Source: CAIRDP01 sp037138335
GTDB lineage: Bacteria; Bacteroidota; Bacteroidia; Bacteroidales; FEN-979
DNA: 64,000 bases
Assembly: GCA_037138335.1 (NCBI GenBank)
Contig: JBAXIO010000021.1
Location: 6,217-70,216 of the forward strand
Reading direction: 5' to 3'
A program made the translations under genes and the position numbers. The notes under the pieces were generated by a model. The model saw nothing but the letters and a program-made list of their open reading frames with translations, made no database searches and was not told the origin of the DNA. Below are positions 1 to 10,039 of this stretch, piece by piece. The first letter of the stretch is position 1. The number at the start of each line of letters is the position of its first letter.

Positions 1-2
1 CC

Positions 3-3000
3 TCCACCATCAGCGGAAATTCAAGCGGTTGGTACGCAGGGGGAATTTACTCAGAGGGGACCTGTTACCTGCTCAATTCCATCCTGATCAATAATACCGG
101 TACAGCCGGACGTGATATCAGCGTAGGCAGTGGATCAACATATGCCTATTATTGCTGGTACAACTCAACATATGGCACGATCAATACTCAGGCCGGTGCA
201 CCTAATGTGACTACATCGTATTCCTCAGGATATCTTGGGGCCCTCGCAAACAATGGAGGTCCCACCCAAACGATGGCTGTCACTGCCACATCCCCGGCTC
301 TGAACAATGGAGCTTTTGCTTATTATAATGTGACTGACGGATATTATTTCCTCGATAACCAGGCTATACCGGTTTCACATAAACTGGCCGACTGGGCTAC
401 CAGTCCTTCTATAATTCCAACTGATAAGATTACCACCGACCAGAGGGGTTCAATCATCCTGGGTTCACCTGCCATCGGGGCATACAACCCGGATCCCCCT
501 GCAGTCGTTGTTACGGCTACTGCCGGCACAACAACAGGTGGCTACGCCACCCTGCGTGAAGCATTCAATGCCATCAATGCCGGAACCCACCAGGGAACTG
601 TTACGGTGATGATCAACAACAGCACGACCGAAACGGCAAGCGCCGTCCTTAACGCAAGCGGAAGCGGTAGTGCATTGTACACATCGGTCAACATCTACCC
701 GACGGTCACCGGACTCTCAATTAGCGGTAATCTCGCAGCGGCACTTATCGACCTCAACGGGGCCGACAATGTAACCATCGATGGCAGGGTGAATGCCACG
801 GGATCGGCCAAAGACCTGGTCATCACAAATACCAGCACATCCGCCGCCGCCGGAGTTTCAACTATCCGGTTTATCAATGATGCCTGCAGCAATACCGTTA
901 AGTATTGCGTTATCAAAGGATCAGAACTCGCATCCGTATCCTGGTCCGGTATTCTTTTTTTCTCCACCGCCGGCAGCAATAATGGCAATGACAACAACCG
1001 GATCGATCATAATGACATCACCTGTGCCTCCGATGTAAATCGCCCCCAAAATGCTGTTTGCTCTTTGGGCACCGCCGGCAAAGAAAACGACGGTAACACA
1101 ATCAGCAATGACAATATCTTTGATTTTTTCAGCAGGTCGGTAGCGACCTGTGGCATCTATCTGGACAATAACAACTCTGCCTGGACGATTTCCGGTTGCA
1201 GCTTTTATGAGCAGAATGCCTTTGCTCCATCCTCTAGTCAATCTTTTTCCGTTGTGAAGATCAATTCTCCCACCGGGAACAATTTTAACATTACCGGCAA
1301 CTACATTGGAGGCTCTGCAGCTCTGTGCAGCGGAACATTTACAAAAATCAATTCAGGCAACAACACTTTCTACGGGATAATTGTCATTACAGGGCCTGGA
1401 ACCGCAAGCAATATTCAGGGAAACACCATCCGAAACTTTAATTATGCAAACTCATCCAGTGCATCCTGGTCTGGAATATCTGTTCGTGAAGGTACTGTTA
1501 ATATCGGAACTGTCACAACCAATACAATCGGAGCTGCAACTGGTAATGGTTCAGTGATTTTAACCAATACTACCAGCGAGGGCTCTTTCACTGGAATAGA
1601 CGTTGCAGGAACGTGCACAACAAATACCCAGAATAACACCATTGGGTCGATTACCACGGCCAATATAAATGCAGCCAATGCAACGAATTTCTGTGGTATT
1701 AAAACATCTTCGACAGGTACCATCACCATCTGTAACAATACGATAGGCAGCCAAACAACAACCGGCAGCATTAATCTGAGTTCGCCGTCTGCCACAGGTG
1801 ATCAAATAGCCATTGGAATATTGAATGAGGGGCCAGGAAGTTTGACCATTTCGGGAAACCTCATTGCCAATATGACAAACGGGATTACGAGTTCTGATCC
1901 AAATAACCGTGGCTTGATTCATGGTATTTTAACCCTTGACGGATCAAATACCATTTCAGGCAATACAATCCGTGATCTTAGAATTGCCAATGCAAACACC
2001 GCTGCAGACTATATGGCGCCGGTCATTGGGATTGGACTGATCTACACAACGGATGCAGCCCAGAGCATTACGGGAAACACTATTTATAATTTATCGAACA
2101 CTTTTGCTTCATTTGCCGGCAATGTCATCGGATTGTATTATAACGGATCGACCACAGCCAGCACAGTTTCCGGGAACTTCATTCACAGTCTGTCGGTAAC
2201 AGGTGCCACCAGCGCGGCTGCAAGCATCTATGGAATCAAAATAATTTCCGGCACAACCACTTACGCCAATAACATCATCACCCTTGGCGGAAACACCAAA
2301 ACGAATATTTACGGCATCAATGAAACTGGGACATCCGCAAACAACAATAACCTGTATTATAATACGGTTTATCTGGGCGGAACCCTTGCCTCAGGAAGCA
2401 CCAATACATCCTGCGCCCTCTATTCTGCAGTTACAACCAATATCCGGAATTTCAGGAATAATATTTTATGCAATGCCCGTTCAACAACAGGAGGAGCAAG
2501 CCTGCATTATGCAGCATGGTTCAACTATGCAAGCAGTTCAGGACTAACGCTTGACTACAATGATTACTATGCATCAGGCACTGGTGGAGTATTAGGCTAT
2601 TACAACACTGCGGATGTGACATCCCTGCCTCTGATCAGTGGTCAGGATGCAAGCAGTAAGTCGGTTGATCCGGGCTTTGCCAGCGCAGGTGGTAGCAGTG
2701 CAAGCAACTACCTGCCATCAAATAGCACACTGGTCGCAGTTATGGGTACCGGCATTTCCACCGATTACGCCGGCACGCCAAGAAGCCTGACTTCTCCTTC
2801 GATGGGAGCCTGGGAATATACTGTAACACCATGCATCCCTTCGATAACCAGCCAATCAACCGATGCACAAACACAATGTATAGGTGGAACATTTAACCCT
2901 ATAAGTGTTACAGCAACAGGAGCTAATTTAAATTATCAGTGGTATAGTAAGCCTGATCAGATTACTTCAGGGGGCACAGCAGTCGGGATAAACTCAAATA

Positions 3001-6000
3001 CTTATACTCCTTTAGCCACTACTGCCGGAACCTTATATTATTATTGTTTTGTTACTAACACTTGTGGAACGGCAACGAGCGCAATATCGGGGGCGTTTGT
3101 TGTGAATCCGTTGCCTGCACCTACAATATACTCAGCAGGTGGCACCTCTATTTGCCAGGGGAATTCTGTCACCCTTAATGTAAGTGGCAATGCATTGCAG
3201 TTTGGTTCAAACAGCAGCGTAGAAATAAATGATAATCCAATCCTGCGTTTTACCAGCGCTGAAAGTTATACGGTAATGGCATGGGTCTATGTTCAGAGTA
3301 ATACATATACATGGAGAGGGATTGTTACAAAATCGAGGGATCAGGGATCTTTTTATGGTATTTGGATAGATCCTGGTAATCAATGGGTATATGGGACAGG
3401 CACATTGCCTTCGGATTTTAATAATATTACTGGCTCAATTGTTACTACAGGCTGGCATCATATCGCTATAGTTCAAACAGGAAGTGTCGACAGAAACCTC
3501 TTTGTTGATGGAGTTTCCGTTGGAACTGGAACAGTGCATAACTCTGATGGAACAGGGTTGTTAAGATTTGGTCGGTCGGGAAATAATTTTGAAGTATTTG
3601 AAGGTGGCATACTGGATGAAGTGTCCATTTTTAATACAAATCTGAGTTCCTCAACAATTAACACATGGAAGAATGTATCCATAACCAGCGCACATCCCAA
3701 TTATGCCAATTTGGTTGGATACTGGAAGCTTGATGAAGGAACAGGAACTACCACTGCTGATGCAAGTGGTCATGGTTTAACAGGCGCCCTGGTAAATTCA
3801 CCGGTTTGGGTAGCCACATCAGCGCCGGTAAATCAGTACAGTTCTTATTTATGGTCTCCTGGTTCTGCCACCACTTCAACCCTGAATGTTACTACTTCGG
3901 GAACCTACTCTGTTTATGTTACCGATGCAAATGCTTGTTCTAATACGACTGCTGGTGTTACGGTAACAGTAAATCCATTGCCTTTGCCAACAATCAGCGG
4001 AAGCACAACAGCCTGTACCAATTCGACAGGAAATGTTTATACCACACAAGCAGGGATGACAGCTTACAGTTGGAGTATAGCCGGTGGAACCATCACTTTA
4101 GGTGGAACAGCAACTGATAATTCTGCAACAGTAACATGGACAACATCAGGAGCTGAATCGATCAGCGTTAATTATACCAATGGCAATGGATGTACTGCCA
4201 CAACTGCAACGGGGTATAACGTTACCGTTGATCCTGTTTCTGTTGGAGGTTCCATTGCAGGTGGCGCCACCGTTTGCTCAGGGACAAATTCAACAATGCT
4301 TACCCTTTCAGGCCATACCGGCAGTGTTGTGAAATGGCAGAAGTCTACCGACAACTGGACCACACCGGTTGACGTGGCCAACACAACCACAACAATGATC
4401 GCAACGGATCTCACCGCAACAACCAAATACCGGGCTGTGGTTCAGAGCGGGGTGTGTTCTTTAATCAACTCTTCCGATGCAACCATCACTGTTAATCCGA
4501 ACGGACAGGTTGATCAGCCCGTAAACCAGCTTGTTTGCAATGCTACCAGCACGTCAGCTGTGACTTTCAGCACTACCAATATTGGAGGAACAACCACCTA
4601 TTCCTGGACCAATGACACACCAGGCATAGGCCTTACATCCTCAGGAACCGGAAACATCTCCGTCTTCACAGCCCTTAACACCGGCACAGCCCCAGTTGTA
4701 GCTAATCTGGCAGTTACACCTACCTATACCAGCGGGGGAACAAGTTGTATTGGCTCAGCCAAGACATTTAAAATCACTGTTAATCCTTCGGGACAGGTGA
4801 ACCAGCCCGCCAGCCAGTTGGTATGTAATAATGCCGGCACTGCAGCGGTTGTCTTTGAAACGACTAATACCGGAGGAACAACAACATTTGTATGGACCAA
4901 CGATAGTCCGGGAATCGGGCTCCCGGCATCAGGTTCAGGGAACATTGCATCGTTTACCGCAACAAACAACGGTACCGCCCCTGTTGTCGCTACTATCATA
5001 GTAACGCCAACCTTTACCAACGGTTCGGCAAGCTGCGCTGGCCTGGCCAAAACCTTTACCATCACCGTGAACCCAACAGGCCAGGTTATCCAGCCGGTGG
5101 ACCAGGTCGTATGCAATGCTGCGTCAACCTCGGTAAACTTTGCTACTCTTAATACAGGCGGTACAGCAACCTATGCCTGGACAAACAATAATCCCGGCAT
5201 CGGGCTTCCTCCTTCAGGGACCGGCAACATCTCCTTTAATGCCATTAACACAGGGATATCTCCCGTTACCGTTACTTTCACTGTTACCCCGACCTTTACC
5301 AATGGTGCGGCAGGATGTTCAGGCCCTACAAAGACCTTCACCATCATTGTCAATCCAACGGGACAGGTGAACCAGCCATCCAGCCAGGTACTTTGTCATA
5401 ATTCCAGCACTTCGGCCATAAACTTCAGTACAGTTAATACAGACGGAAACACCGTCTATGCATGGACAAACTCAGCCCCTTCCATCGGATTGGATGCCTT
5501 CGGAACAGGCAATATCCCTTCATTTACGGCAATCAATGCAGGAACCACCCCGGTTGTAGCGACAATCGTAGTCACTCCGACGTTCACCAACGGTTCGGCA
5601 GGATGTGCAGGCCCACCCAGGACCTTCACCATTACCGTGAACCCCCTGCCTGTTACGACTATCACCGGCAATGCCAGCCTCTGTGTCAATTCAGGTTACT
5701 ATGATTACACCACCGAAGCCGGCATGACCAACTATGAGTGGACCGTTTCTTCGGGCGGTACTATTACCTGGGGTGCAGGAAGTAACCATATCCAGGTCAT
5801 ATGGACCACGGCAGGAGCCCAATCGGTCACCCTGGCATATACCAACCCCAATGGCTGCGGAACCGCAGTGCCCAAAGTCCTTCCCGTTACCGTGAACCCG
5901 CTTCCCGATAATGCGGGAGCTATCAGCGGTCAGGCCTCAGTCTGCTCCGGTGAAAGCGGAGCCCCCTATTCGGTCGGCAGCATTGCCGGGGCAATCTCAT

Positions 6001-6647
6001 ACACATGGACCCTGCCATCCGGGGCGACAATCACCAGTGGTGCTGGAACCAGATCCATCATCATTCAATTCGGATCGGCTTCGGGAAACATCACTGTTGC
6101 GGGGATCAATACCTGCGGACAGGGAACCTCTTCCCCGGCCCTTGCGGTAACCGTCAACCCAATACCCCAAACACCGGTCATCACGGCCAGCGGGTCTGTG
6201 CTTGCCTCCAGCGCTCCAGGCGGCAACCAGTGGTATCATAACGGGGCTGCAATAAGCGGGGCTACCGGGCAAACCTATACCGTTCCGGCAAACAAGCCTG
6301 GCTGGTACTGGACTGAAGTTACCCTGCTGGGATGCGCTTCCGATACCTCGAACCATCTTTACATCAGGGGTGTCGGCATCGATGAAAATAATGCAGGCAG
6401 CTTCAATATCTATCCCGTGCCCAGCAACGGGCGTTTTAATGTTGCCATAAGCTGGCCAAGCCCGGCTTTGTTCAACATAGCCATCTATAATGAATTAGGA
6501 TCAATGATTTACCAGAAAACCGACATCAGAGTGATTGGCACAACCACAGAACTGATCGAGCTCAGATCCACTCCACCGGGTGTCTATACCGTCGTATTTA
6601 CCAGCAGCGACTGCAGAGTCATCCGAAAGATTATTATCAGTGATTAG
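3..6647 (+). CDS. Giant T9SS-secreted beta-helix / LamG / PKD-like surface protein (5' partial)
   Basis: The reading frame is open from the window edge, so the start and signal peptide lie outside. The visible part begins in a parallel beta-helix of the choice-of-anchor Q kind (NNTGTAGRDI, then GALANNGGPTQT near 235-275). A long Asn/Thr/Gly-rich beta-helix follows to about 2.8 kb, then an Ig/PKD-like module, a LamG-like lectin domain (about 3.2-3.8 kb, with GWHHIAIVQ and LDEVSIFN), more PKD-like modules including four near-identical ones, and a T9SS type A sorting domain (YPVPSNGRFNV through GVYTVVF). The sorting domain predicts export through the outer membrane and surface anchoring or release. 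The beta-helix part is paralogous to the gene at 36.5 kb. No catalytic residues were recognised; a role in adhesion or polysaccharide binding is inferred. Confidence 0.85.
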   Translation, partial: STISGNSSGWYAGGIYSEGTCYLLNSILINNTGTAGRDISVGSGSTYAYYCWYNSTYGTINTQAGAPNVTTSYSSGYLGALANNGGPTQTMAVTATSPALNNGAFAYYNVTDGYYFLDNQAIPVSHKLADWATSPSIIPTDKITTDQRGSIILGSPAIGAYNPDPPAVVVTATAGTTTGGYATLREAFNAINAGTHQGTVTVMINNSTTETASAVLNASGSGSALYTSVNIYPTVTGLSISGNLAAALIDLNGADNVTIDGRVNATGSAKDLVITNTSTSAAAGVSTIRFINDACSNTVKYCVIKGSELASVSWSGILFFSTAGSNNGNDNNRIDHNDITCASDVNRPQNAVCSLGTAGKENDGNTISNDNIFDFFSRSVATCGIYLDNNNSAWTISGCSFYEQNAFAPSSSQSFSVVKINSPTGNNFNITGNYIGGSAALCSGTFTKINSGNNTFYGIIVITGPGTASNIQGNTIRNFNYANSSSASWSGISVREGTVNIGTVTTNTIGAATGNGSVILTNTTSEGSFTGIDVAGTCTTNTQNNTIGSITTANINAANATNFCGIKTSSTGTITICNNTIGSQTTTGSINLSSPSATGDQIAIGILNEGPGSLTISGNLIANMTNGITSSDPNNRGLIHGILTLDGSNTISGNTIRDLRIANANTAADYMAPVIGIGLIYTTDAAQSITGNTIYNLSNTFASFAGNVIGLYYNGSTTASTVSGNFIHSLSVTGATSAAASIYGIKIISGTTTYANNIITLGGNTKTNIYGINETGTSANNNNLYYNTVYLGGTLASGSTNTSCALYSAVTTNIRNFRNNILCNARSTTGGASLHYAAWFNYASSSGLTLDYNDYYASGTGGVLGYYNTADVTSLPLISGQDASSKSVDPGFASAGGSSASNYLPSNSTLVAVMGTGISTDYAGTPRSLTSPSMGAWEYTVTPCIPSITSQSTDAQTQCIGGTFNPISVTATGANLNYQWYSKPDQITSGGTAVGINSNTYTPLATTAGTLYYYCFVTNTCGTATSAISGAFVVNPLPAPTIYSAGGTSICQGNSVTLNVSGNALQFGSNSSVEINDNPILRFTSAESYTVMAWVYVQSNTYTWRGIVTKSRDQGSFYGIWIDPGNQWVYGTGTLPSDFNNITGSIVTTGWHHIAIVQTGSVDRNLFVDGVSVGTGTVHNSDGTGLLRFGRSGNNFEVFEGGILDEVSIFNTNLSSSTINTWKNVSITSAHPNYANLVGYWKLDEGTGTTTADASGHGLTGALVNSPVWVATSAPVNQYSSYLWSPGSATTSTLNVTTSGTYSVYVTDANACSNTTAGVTVTVNPLPLPTISGSTTACTNSTGNVYTTQAGMTAYSWSIAGGTITLGGTATDNSATVTWTTSGAESISVNYTNGNGCTATTATGYNVTVDPVSVGGSIAGGATVCSGTNSTMLTLSGHTGSVVKWQKSTDNWTTPVDVANTTTTMIATDLTATTKYRAVVQSGVCSLINSSDATITVNPNGQVDQPVNQLVCNATSTSAVTFSTTNIGGTTTYSWTNDTPGIGLTSSGTGNISVFTALNTGTAPVVANLAVTPTYTSGGTSCIGSAKTFKITVNPSGQVNQPASQLVCNNAGTAAVVFETTNTGGTTTFVWTNDSPGIGLPASGSGNIASFTATNNGTAPVVATIIVTPTFTNGSASCAGLAKTFTITVNPTGQVIQPVDQVVCNAASTSVNFATLNTGGTATYAWTNNNPGIGLPPSGTGNISFNAINTGISPVTVTFTVTPTFTNGAAGCSGPTKTFTIIVNPTGQVNQPSSQVLCHNSSTSAINFSTVNTDGNTVYAWTNSAPSIGLDAFGTGNIPSFTAINAGTTPVVATIVVTPTFTNGSAGCAGPPRTFTITVNPLPVTTITGNASLCVNSGYYDYTTEAGMTNYEWTVSSGGTITWGAGSNHIQVIWTTAGAQSVTLAYTNPNGCGTAVPKVLPVTVNPLPDNAGAISGQASVCSGESGAPYSVGSIAGAISYTWTLPSGATITSGAGTRSIIIQFGSASGNITVAGINTCGQGTSSPALAVTVNPIPQTPVITASGSVLASSAPGGNQWYHNGAAISGATGQTYTVPANKPGWYWTEVTLLGCASDTSNHLYIRGVGIDENNAGSFNIYPVPSNGRFNVAISWPSPALFNIAIYNELGSMIYQKTDIRVIGTTTELIELRSTPPGVYTVVFTSSDCRVIRKIIISD
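4500..5640 (+). repeat. Four tandem PKD-like domain repeats, about 283-290 bp each
   Basis: Four consecutive units begin near 4501, 4789, 5078 and 5361. Each opens with a GQV.QP..Q.VC motif, continues with a TTYSWTND.PGIGL-like core and ends in TFTITVNP. Units differ mostly by scattered substitutions, which suggests recent duplication or gene conversion inside the stalk of the surface protein. Confidence 0.85.
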
Positions 6648-6683
6648 AATTTTATAACAAAAAGCGGAATGAATGTTTTATTT

Positions 6684-6691
6684 TATCTTTG
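6684..6691 (+). promoter_or_regulatory. Bacteroidota -7 box (TATCTTTG) upstream of the phosphodiesterase gene
   Basis: This is a perfect match to TAnnTTTG, 31 bp before the preferred ATG at 6722. No clear TTG element lies at the usual distance upstream, so the promoter call rests on the -7 box alone. Confidence 0.45.
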
Positions 6692-6721
6692 AATGTGATG
6701 TAAATGCTGAATCCAATGAAT

Positions 6722-7777
6722 ATGTCAAAAACTCTTATTATTATTTTATCGGGCCTTGGCTTACTGTTTACACTCACTCAAACTGGTTGTAAAAAAATCA
6801 ACGAAGAACCCGTTCAGCCTGATACGCGTAAAAGGGTGCAGGTATATGCACACCGGGGGGCAAGAAGCTATGCCCCTGAAAATACGATCCCGGGTTATAC
6901 GACCGGGCTTGCTATTGGCACGCATTGGGTTGATATGGACATTGTGATGTCAGGAGACGGGGAGGTGATCGTATCACATGACATAAGGCTCAATCCTGAT
7001 ATTGTGAGAGGGGCCGGCGGCAAATTCATAACGGAAAGAAAGCTCGTGAAATCATTATCCCTTGCAGAGATAAAGCAATTTGATGTCGGACGGCTTGATA
7101 CCGCCAGTGCCTATAGTAAATTTTTTCCAGCCCAGATCGGAATGGATGGAATAACAATGCCTACCCTGAGGGAAGTAATACGGTATGTAACCGCAAAAAC
7201 AAACAATAGGGTGGGTTTCCAGATCGAATTTAAAACTGATCCTGAACATCCTGACTGGACTTACACACCGGCCGAGTTTGCCGCTGCCCTGTACAACATA
7301 CTGAAAGAGGAGAATATCGTCACCAATTGTGAGATCCAGTCGTTCGACTGGAGGTGCCTTTATGAACTTCAGAACCTCGACCACAATGTAAAAACCGCTT
7401 ATCTGACCGAATGGGATAATGAACCGGGCACACCTAACAGTTTCTTTGATCCCGACCCGGCCAGGGCAGGATTATGGACAGGTGGAGTCCTGGTTAAAGA
7501 TCATAAAAATTCAATCCCCCAGATGGTCAAAGATATGGGAGGGACATGCTGGGAACCTGAAGATGTTGAACTGACCAGGGCTACCCTGGATGAAGCACAC
7601 GGGCTCGGACTCAAGGTTGTGGTCTGGACCTGGCCTGAACACAGCCATACCGTATTTGATGCTAACCTGGTGTCAAACCTTATCAGCTGGGGTGTGGATG
7701 GGATTATCACAGACGACCCGGGAATGCTGATTTCCATGCTCGCGGCCCGTAACTATTCTTTGCCGGCGAGGTATTGA
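6722..7777 (+). CDS. Glycerophosphodiester phosphodiesterase family lipoprotein
   Basis: A type II signal peptide ends in the lipobox LTQTGC, so the protein should be lipid-anchored outside the cytoplasm. The GDPD TIM-barrel hallmarks follow: HRGARSYAPENT (catalytic His plus Glu), DMDIVMSGDG (metal-binding acids) and VIVSHD (second catalytic His), with the barrel running to ITDDPGML near the C-terminus. The family hydrolyses glycerophosphodiesters to glycerol-3-phosphate and an alcohol, using a divalent metal. ATG codons at 6704, 6716 and 6722 are in frame. I prefer 6722 because it places the Lys just before the hydrophobic stretch; this gives 351 aa, near the family's usual length. It stands alone between a surface protein and a secreted repeat protein. 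Confidence 0.88.
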   Translation: MSKTLIIILSGLGLLFTLTQTGCKKINEEPVQPDTRKRVQVYAHRGARSYAPENTIPGYTTGLAIGTHWVDMDIVMSGDGEVIVSHDIRLNPDIVRGAGGKFITERKLVKSLSLAEIKQFDVGRLDTASAYSKFFPAQIGMDGITMPTLREVIRYVTAKTNNRVGFQIEFKTDPEHPDWTYTPAEFAAALYNILKEENIVTNCEIQSFDWRCLYELQNLDHNVKTAYLTEWDNEPGTPNSFFDPDPARAGLWTGGVLVKDHKNSIPQMVKDMGGTCWEPEDVELTRATLDEAHGLGLKVVVWTWPEHSHTVFDANLVSNLISWGVDGIITDDPGMLISMLAARNYSLPARY

Positions 7778-7930
7778 TCAGTTAAAATTGCGTTTGTCAA
7801 CCGCAACGATTTAACGGGAGAAACCCGGGCAAACTTATCATTTTCTCAGTGTGCCTTTCTTTGAAGGCCAATGTAGTTCTTTCTATGATATACAATTCAG
7901 CTCATTACCTACAGTTAATGCTAAAAATTA

Positions 7931-7962
7931 TTGGTTTCAGTTTGTTTAAATTATTAGCTTTA
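7931..7962 (+). promoter_or_regulatory. Candidate promoter TTG-N21-TAGCTTTA
   Basis: A TTG at 7931-7933 is followed after 21 bp by TAGCTTTA (7955-7962), 7 of 8 matches to TAnnTTTG. It would start transcription about 80 bp before the ATG at 8047. That supports 8047 over the more upstream in-frame ATG at 7849. The rest of the 7778-8046 gap shows no other clear signal. Confidence 0.4.
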
Positions 7963-8046
7963 CACACAGGAAATAACCAGGATTCAAAACTCTCAATCTT
8001 GACTCCTGTATTTGGTTGTCAGCACCGGAACAAAAACAATTTGTTT

Positions 8047-9354
8047 ATGGTCAATTATCGCTTCAAAAAAACGGATAGCCTTAAACTGAAAACCCTGTTT
8101 TTTATCCTGTCTTTTTCTTTATTCGCCTGTCAGCTTTCAGGCCAGAGCAATGATTCTTTAAACCAGGCAATTCCACACCCCGGGGCCAGCATCATTTCAC
8201 TAAACACATCCGACGATATTGCGAATTCAGTCGTGATAGCCCCTGACGGTAATATGTTCGTTTCGGGATACACCAATTCGAGGTTCACCTTGTTCAAGAT
8301 CACAGCAGGAGGCCGTCTCGTTACTTCATTTGGCTCAAAAGGAATAGTGAAGACCTCACTAAAGAGCGGTGAAGATCTGCTGTCGTCGATCCTTCTGTTT
8401 TCCAACAATAAAATCCTGGTGTCGGGAAGCGCATATAACGGCCAGCACAATGACTTCGCCATGTTAAAGTTCCTGCCACAGGGGATTATTGATACCACGT
8501 TCGGGACAAACGGGATGTTCCTTATGCATGCCAGGGGCGGCAGCGACATTGCCAGTTCAATGGCTCTTCAGCCCGACGGAAAAATAATCGTCGTCGGAAG
8601 TTCCAGCGACGGGAATTATGATGCATTCGCCCTTGCAAGGTTCAAGCCGGAGGGAGTTCCTGACCCTTCTTTCGGGAAAAACGGTATGGTTGTTACCGAT
8701 GTCAGGTACGGGGATGACAGGATCAATGACGTTGCAATACAGCCCGACGGGAAGATCGTGGTAGCGGGAAGTTCCAACACCAAACTCGGAGCTGCCCGGT
8801 ATCTCGCCAATGGAGAACTTGACCGTTCGTTTGGCAACAACGGAATAACACTTACATCGGTTAACGACTGCGAAGATATTGCCTCAGCCATTGTGTTGCA
8901 GGGCGATGGTAAAATCGTTGTGGCCGGAAGCTCATTTAACGGGGAAAGTTTTGATTTTGCCCTGGTCAGGTATACTACCCAGGGCAAGCCCGACGCATCC
9001 TTCGGCAAGGGGGGAATAGTTGTCACAAGCCTTGGCAATGGTGACGATAAAGTTTCCGACCTGCTTATTCAGCCCGATGGTAAACTTGTGGCAGGAGGAA
9101 GCAGTTTCAACGGACAGTCCGATGATTTTGCCCTGGCCAGGTACAATCATGACGGAACCCTTGATAAAAGTTTTGGAAATAAAGGAATAGTCATCACTTC
9201 AGTCCAGAAAGGAGACGAGCATATCTATAGTCTTGCGCTGCAGGGCGACGGTAAAATTGTGGCCGCAGGGAATACCAATAACGGATATAACAATGATTTC
9301 ATCATCCTGAGATTTATGCCCGACGGCAGCCTGGATCCTGATTTCGGAAAGTAA
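8047..9354 (+). CDS. Secreted delta-60 repeat (beta-propeller-like) protein
   Basis: From the ATG at 8047 the protein is 435 aa with an N-terminal signal peptide (hydrophobic core FFILSFSLFACQL). The rest consists of about eight repeats of roughly 53 residues with the delta-60 core LQPDGKIVVAGSS....DFALARY...G.LD.SFG..G. These match the TIGR02608 family of extracytoplasmic repeats, common in Bacteroidota and myxobacteria. The upstream in-frame ATG at 7849 would add about 66 residues unlike a signal peptide and lies upstream of the likely promoter. There are no catalytic motifs. The stop is only 5 bp before the next gene, so the two are probably co-transcribed. Confidence 0.82.
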   Translation: MVNYRFKKTDSLKLKTLFFILSFSLFACQLSGQSNDSLNQAIPHPGASIISLNTSDDIANSVVIAPDGNMFVSGYTNSRFTLFKITAGGRLVTSFGSKGIVKTSLKSGEDLLSSILLFSNNKILVSGSAYNGQHNDFAMLKFLPQGIIDTTFGTNGMFLMHARGGSDIASSMALQPDGKIIVVGSSSDGNYDAFALARFKPEGVPDPSFGKNGMVVTDVRYGDDRINDVAIQPDGKIVVAGSSNTKLGAARYLANGELDRSFGNNGITLTSVNDCEDIASAIVLQGDGKIVVAGSSFNGESFDFALVRYTTQGKPDASFGKGGIVVTSLGNGDDKVSDLLIQPDGKLVAGGSSFNGQSDDFALARYNHDGTLDKSFGNKGIVITSVQKGDEHIYSLALQGDGKIVAAGNTNNGYNNDFIILRFMPDGSLDPDFGK

Positions 9355-9359
9355 ACAGG

Positions 9360-10004
9360 ATGTTAAAAAAGATATTCAACCGGCGCACGCTTACCGATCT
9401 GATCATTTATCTTGGCATTCCCCTGGTAATTTGGAACAGCTGCAGGGGAATCCTGGGCGATTATCCTGCAATGCTTGCTTCCACGGTTCCGGGCATCGTT
9501 TATACCTTTTATACCTTCTTCAAAGAAAAGCAGTATAGCCTCACAGGCCTGTTTTTTATAACGACCATGCTCATTGGCAGCATCATGGATGTATATTCCA
9601 AAACGGCCATTCAGATGCTCTGGAACGATGTTTATATCAATGTGGCCCTGGTGATCTTCTGGTGTTTTACCATACTCATCCGCAGACCTATGGCAATGTA
9701 TTTTTTTATTGATTATGCTTACCTGCACGGAATTCCAAAGGAGCGCTCAAAACCTCTGTATTCAGGGATGCCTTTTTTCAGATATTTCATGCTGCTTACA
9801 GGCTACCTGGCACTTCAGGACCTCTCGGATATATTCCTGAGAATTGGGCTTATACATATTTACGGTGTAAACGGATTTAATACGATCAAAATGATATCCC
9901 AGGTCTGGGGCACAGCGACGACAGCCCTTTTTGTTTATTTCATTATTTTGATCATCAAAAGGATACAGCATCATTCCGATAATCAGCAAAACCAAAAACA
10001 ATAG
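9360..10004 (+). CDS. Multi-pass inner-membrane protein (VC0807-like)
   Basis: The protein is 214 aa with about six hydrophobic segments: IIYLGIPLVIW, AMLASTVPGIVYTFYTF, LFFITTMLIGSI, VALVIFWCFTILI followed by the basic RRPM, FMLLTGYLALQDL, and ALFVYFIILIIK. The tail is polar and Gln/Asn/His-rich. The pattern, including the RRPM after a helix, resembles VC0807-family membrane proteins of unknown function; I hold this name loosely. An AGGA motif just before the ATG and the 5-bp gap to the delta-60 gene suggest one transcript. A link to the exporter genes beginning 0.5 kb downstream cannot be excluded. Confidence 0.6.
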   Translation: MLKKIFNRRTLTDLIIYLGIPLVIWNSCRGILGDYPAMLASTVPGIVYTFYTFFKEKQYSLTGLFFITTMLIGSIMDVYSKTAIQMLWNDVYINVALVIFWCFTILIRRPMAMYFFIDYAYLHGIPKERSKPLYSGMPFFRYFMLLTGYLALQDLSDIFLRIGLIHIYGVNGFNTIKMISQVWGTATTALFVYFIILIIKRIQHHSDNQQNQKQ

Positions 10005-10039
10005 AACCCGCTTTAAATTAATCGAAAAAACGTAACAAA

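Noticed and set aside
7849..8046. N-terminal extension of the delta-60 protein from an earlier ATG
   Set aside because: The extension has no signal-peptide character and lies upstream of the likely promoter; the ATG at 8047 gives a normal signal peptide.
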